A stretch of DNA of 8,805 bases. Origin: CAVQGZ01 sp964356295 (GTDB lineage: Bacteria; Actinomycetota; Actinomycetes; Jiangellales; Jiangellaceae). The translations under genes and the position numbers were made by a program. Location of the stretch: NCBI GenBank assembly GCA_964356295.1, contig CAYHHE010000098.1, positions 1-8,805 on the forward strand. The letters run 5' to 3'. Below, one piece after another: positions 6,546 through 8,805 of the stretch; position 1 is the stretch's first letter, and each line of letters starts with the position of its first letter. The notes below the pieces were generated by a model that was not told where the DNA came from, did no database searches, and was given only the letters and a program-made list of their open reading frames with translations.

Positions 6546-8035
6546 CGTCGTCGGTGCACACCTCGGTGATCCACGTGACGCGCGAGGAGCTTCTGGAGGC
6601 GACCGCACGCCTGCTCGACGACTCGTGGCGACTGGCCATCGTTGCCGCCCACGAGGATGCCGGTGGGTTCCGCGTGGTCTATGCCTTCCTCCGCCCGCTC
6701 AACCAGCGAACCGAGCTTGTCGTCACCCTTCCCGCCGACGACGCCTGGGTTCCGACGCTGGCGGGGCTGTCGTACCCGGCAGGGCGCTTCGAGCGAGAGG
6801 TTCGAGACCTCTACGGCATCCGACCGGTTGGCCACCCCTTGCCCTACCGGATGGTGCGCCACGCGCACTGGCCCACCGGCTGGTACCCGATGCTTCGCGA
6901 TGCCGACTCGACGCCCAGGTTCGATCAGGACTCCGGTTCCTACCCGTTCGTCGAGGTTCAGGGAGCGGGCGTCTATGAGATCCCGGTCGGACCCGTGCAC
7001 GCAGGCCTCATCGAGCCCGGCCACTTTCGGTTCTCGGTCGTCGGGGAGACCATCCTGCGGATGAAGGCGCGGCTCTGGTTCGTGCACCGTGGCGTCGAGA
7101 AGCTGTTCGAGGGGCGCACGCCCCAGGCCGGGGTCGAGCTGGCTGAGCGGATCAGTGGGGACACTGCGGTGGGCCACACACTGGCCTACGCGATGGCCGT
7201 CGAAGAGGCCGGCGGGATCGACGTAACACCGCGGGACCGGCGGGTGCGTGCTCTGCTGCTCGAGCTTGAACGCCTCTACAACCACGTCAGCGACCTGGGG
7301 GCCATCGCCAACGACGTCGGCTTCGGCATTGCGCACTCCCACACCCAGCGCCTGCGGGAGACCCTGCTGCGCCACAACAAGGCCGTCACCGGGCATCGCC
7401 TGCTGCGTGGCGGGGTCGTCGTCGGCGGTTGTCAGCTGCAGGCGCTGCCGGAGGTCGCGCTCGTGCGTTCTGCCGTCGACGAGCTGCGCGAGATCGTCGG
7501 CATCTGTCTCGGGCACTCCGTCGTGGCCGATCGATTCACCGGGACGGCCGTCCTGCCAGGGGAGCAGGCCGCGCACCTCGGTGCCCTCGGCTACGTGGCA
7601 CGGGCAAGCGGGATGCGCGTGGACGCCCGATCCGATCACCCCTTTGTCGACCTCGGTCAGCAGTTCACGCCCGCCGTGGAGGACGCGGGTGACGTCAGGG
7701 CCCGATTCCTCGTGCGCGCCCGAGAGGTCGAAGCATCCGCGGCCATCATCGCGACGCTTGTCGACAGCCTGGACGGCCAGCCGGTGGACTCGCGCACACC
7801 CCACCCAGCCGACCCCACCAGGCGCGCCGGCCTCGGTGTGGTGGAGGCCTGGCGCGGAACGCTGTGCCACCGAGTCGAGCTCGACCAGGCGGGACGACTC
7901 GCACGGGTCAAGGTGGTCGACCCTTCGTTCTTCAACTGGCCGGCGCTGCCCGTGGCGCTGAACGACACGATCGTCCCCGACTTCCCCCTGGCCAACAAGA
8001 GCTTCAACCAGTCCTACGCCGGCAACGACCTGTGA
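6542..8035 (+). CDS. hyfG: HyfG/HycE-like large subunit (NuoC-NuoD fusion) lacking the Ni-Fe ligands (Rv0087-like)
   Basis: This 497-residue protein fuses a NuoC-like domain (residues about 10-125, with FEREVRDLYG at 83-92) to a NuoD/hydrogenase-large-subunit domain (from about 140, with GPVH at 150-153 and EPGHFRFSVVGE). Group 4 [NiFe] hydrogenases bind the metal centre through R-x-C-G-x-C-x3-H and DPCxxC. Here these read RISGDTAVGH (203-212), with Ser205 and Thr208 replacing cysteine, and DPSFFN (460-465), with Ser462 and Asn465. No Ni-Fe site can form, and there is no C-terminal maturation tail. RVKVVDPSFFNWPALP and GHTLAYAMAVEE are closer to complex I NuoD, yet the quinone-contacting Tyr of NuoD/Nqo4 aligns with Gly206. 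GTG at 6542 overlaps the hyfF stop (GTGA). It is probably the redox core of an Ehr complex; substrate unknown. M. tuberculosis calls the equivalent hycE. Confidence 0.93.
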   Translation: MTSSVHTSVIHVTREELLEATARLLDDSWRLAIVAAHEDAGGFRVVYAFLRPLNQRTELVVTLPADDAWVPTLAGLSYPAGRFEREVRDLYGIRPVGHPLPYRMVRHAHWPTGWYPMLRDADSTPRFDQDSGSYPFVEVQGAGVYEIPVGPVHAGLIEPGHFRFSVVGETILRMKARLWFVHRGVEKLFEGRTPQAGVELAERISGDTAVGHTLAYAMAVEEAGGIDVTPRDRRVRALLLELERLYNHVSDLGAIANDVGFGIAHSHTQRLRETLLRHNKAVTGHRLLRGGVVVGGCQLQALPEVALVRSAVDELREIVGICLGHSVVADRFTGTAVLPGEQAAHLGALGYVARASGMRVDARSDHPFVDLGQQFTPAVEDAGDVRARFLVRAREVEASAAIIATLVDSLDGQPVDSRTPHPADPTRRAGLGVVEAWRGTLCHRVELDQAGRLARVKVVDPSFFNWPALPVALNDTIVPDFPLANKSFNQSYAGNDL

Positions 8036-8071
8036 GCGGCGTGAGCCAGCCCCGAGGGTCTAACTGCAAGC

Positions 8072-8343
8072 TTAGAGCCAGCCTGGTTGCTCGCCTCCCG
8101 CGTTCAGCGCCCTCGCGGCCTGGTTGATGTTGTTGCCGTAGCGTCGCAACTGGGCGCGGGTTGACATCAACTCGACGAGTGCGGTTCTGTCCGTGTCGAG
8201 TCGGGCCGGGGTAGCGGGTCGGATATCGCGGCAGCGAGCGCGGCTTCGGCGGTGAAGCCGGCCGGGGTTCGTCCGAGCGAGTCGGCCGCGCGAGCGAGGG
8301 TGGCGAACTCGTGTTCGCACAATCTCAGGTGGATGCGGCGCAT
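8072..8343 (-). pseudogene. mobC: Frameshifted MobC-like relaxosome/mobilization gene
   Basis: Read on the minus strand, one frame from ATG at 8343-8341 encodes RRIHLRLCEHEFATLARAAD and then SLGRTPAGFTAEAALAAA, the N-terminal ribbon-helix-helix-like half of actinobacterial MobC proteins. It then drifts into TEPHSSS and stops at 8167. A second frame takes over with TALVELMSTRAQLRRYGNNI followed by NQAARALNAGGEQPGWL, ending at TAA 8074-8072. That C-terminal half is the conserved MobC signature (ARxQLRRxGxNxNQxARALN). The shift lies at about 8185-8210. MobC helps a relaxase at the origin of transfer of mobilizable plasmids and integrative elements. No relaxase lies in the window. A sequencing error could mimic the frameshift. 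The gene is convergent with the operon, leaving 36 nt between the stops. A longer N-terminus (to 8478) is open but not protein-like. Confidence 0.65.
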
Positions 8344-8426
8344 CCCTGATCGAAGGGCGTTGCCCGAACGCGAGCCCGGGACGCTGCACGCCGGCAACGC
8401 CGAGGACTGACAGCCCAGACCGCGGC

Positions 8427-8460
8427 GGTGGGGCCCGCAGCCCCGGCTGCTGGCCCCACC
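8427..8460. terminator. Long GC-rich hairpin, possible terminator or structural element
   Basis: GGTGGGGCC at 8427-8435 pairs perfectly over 9 bp with GGCCCCACC at 8452-8460. Inside it, after a 2-by-2 internal mismatch, CAGCC (8438-8442) pairs with GGCTG (8445-8449). No run of T follows on either strand, so it is not a textbook intrinsic terminator, though high-GC actinobacterial terminators often lack one. It lies about 390 nt past the operon end and just upstream of the mobC remnant; it could equally be an oriT-type hairpin. Confidence 0.45.
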
Positions 8461-8532
8461 CGCGCCGAAGCGCCTCATCCCTGTGGGTGGCCGCAGCGCC
8501 GCGAGACGACTCTGCCGACAGGCACAAGTCCG

Positions 8533-8548
8533 CGATCACTCGTGATCG
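8533..8548. repeat. Short near-perfect palindrome CGATCAC-TC-GTGATCG
   Basis: Two 7-nt arms are exact inverted repeats separated by 2 nt. The loop is too short for a stable RNA hairpin, so a dimeric DNA-binding protein site is more likely than a terminator. It lies 51 nt before the possible small ORF at 8599 and about 190 nt upstream of the mobC start on the other strand. Confidence 0.5.
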
Positions 8549-8598
8549 AACGTTGGTGAAACGCCCTTCACGTCGCTCTTCACGTGAGGGAAGACGTT

Positions 8599-8760
8599 GT
8601 GGCCAAGCATCGCCCGACACGCATGGGCGATTCGACCGACCACCAGCCGACGTCCCCGGTGGTCTACCCCGACCCGCTTCGAGGCATCAAGCCGTACGCC
8701 GAGGGCCGACCCGTAGTGCCCGGACGCGGACTTCTGACGTGCGACGCTCGACCGCCGTAG
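8599..8760 (+). CDS. Possible small protein of unknown function (53 aa)
   Basis: A GTG at 8599, preceded 8 nt upstream by GAGGG (8586-8590), opens a 53-codon frame ending at TAG 8758-8760. An ATG at 8623 in the same frame is an alternative start. Third codon positions are mostly G or C, consistent with coding in this genome, but short frames can show this by chance. The product has a segment VVYPDPLRGIKPYAEG followed by RPVVPGRGLLTC. I do not recognise it. It has no membrane segment or signal peptide and might be the start of a broken longer gene. Nothing in the window indicates a function. Confidence 0.35.
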   Translation: MAKHRPTRMGDSTDHQPTSPVVYPDPLRGIKPYAEGRPVVPGRGLLTCDARPP

Positions 8761-8805
8761 TCACGCTGATCACATCGGGGCGTTGGCGCCGCGTCACTGT
8801 GGGCG

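Larger units (their letters stand above)
8344..8598. other. Non-coding region upstream of the mobC remnant
   Basis: I see no supported gene here. The region holds the large hairpin at 8427-8460, the CGATCAC/GTGATCG palindrome at 8533-8548, a repeated TTCACGT (8568-8574 and 8579-8585) and TCACGTGA at 8580-8587. In mobilizable plasmids the origin of transfer often lies upstream of mobC and is rich in inverted repeats, so a decayed oriT is possible. I recognise no known nic sequence. Confidence 0.4.

Noticed and set aside
5996..7870. A 624-codon open frame on the minus strand opposite hyfF and hyfG
   Set aside because: It lies wholly antisense to two well-recognised genes, has Arg/His/Gly/Ala-rich composition typical of shadow frames in high-GC DNA, and shows no recognisable motif.
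8036..8125. An intrinsic terminator directly after the large-subunit gene
   Set aside because: Only weak, bulged pairings with a short stem were seen and there is no T run, so no terminator can be supported here.
1..8805. tRNA, rRNA or CRISPR features
   Set aside because: No cloverleaf-like sequence, rRNA segment or regularly spaced repeat-spacer array was seen; the only tandem repeat has two visible units.

Overview
The window is high-GC DNA whose gene content and codon use point to an actinobacterium. It is built around one plus-strand operon of seven genes at 661-8035: an ArsR/SmtB-family repressor, then six genes for a membrane-bound complex of the hydrogenase-4/formate hydrogenlyase/complex I superfamily. 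Gene order and protein sizes match, from memory, the Mycobacterium tuberculosis locus Rv0081-Rv0087 (ArsR regulator, two putative oxidoreductases, HycD, HycP, HycQ, HycE). The subunits are a NuoB-like Fe-S protein, a HyfB-like antiporter subunit, a NuoH/HycD-like anchor, HyfE/HycP, HyfF/HycQ and a NuoCD-like fused large subunit (HyfG/HycE).

The key point is that the large subunit is not a [NiFe] hydrogenase. Both metal-binding cysteine pairs are gone: the N-terminal motif reads RISGDTAVGH where a group 4 hydrogenase has R-x-C-G-x-C-x3-H, and the C-terminal motif reads DPSFFN where DPCxxC is expected. The small subunit keeps the four cysteines for its proximal [4Fe-4S] cluster, and the membrane subunits keep most proton-pathway residues. 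The locus is therefore best described as an energy-converting-hydrogenase-related (Ehr) complex: a probable ion pump with an Fe-S relay but an unknown redox partner. No ferredoxin-like subunit, hydrogenase maturation gene or formate dehydrogenase lies in the window.

Five of the six gene junctions overlap by 1 or 4 nt and the sixth has a 9-nt gap, so the genes are probably co-transcribed and translationally coupled. A plausible promoter (TTGCCA-18 nt-TAGCAT, 596-625) overlaps an imperfect palindrome (623-642) in an unusually AT-rich leader just before the repressor gene. This layout suggests autoregulation.

Both flanks look like mobile-element debris. Upstream (1-595) are a 34-nt tandem repeat at the window edge, a possible fragment of a RelE/HigB-type toxin gene (about 240-335), and a widely spaced inverted repeat (440-457/573-590, 17 of 18 matching) that may be two insertion-sequence ends. 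Downstream, convergent with the operon, is a frameshifted MobC-like mobilization gene (8072-8343, minus strand), then a long perfect-stem hairpin (8427-8460), short palindromes and a possible 53-codon ORF. The operon may therefore sit in accessory or plasmid-derived DNA.
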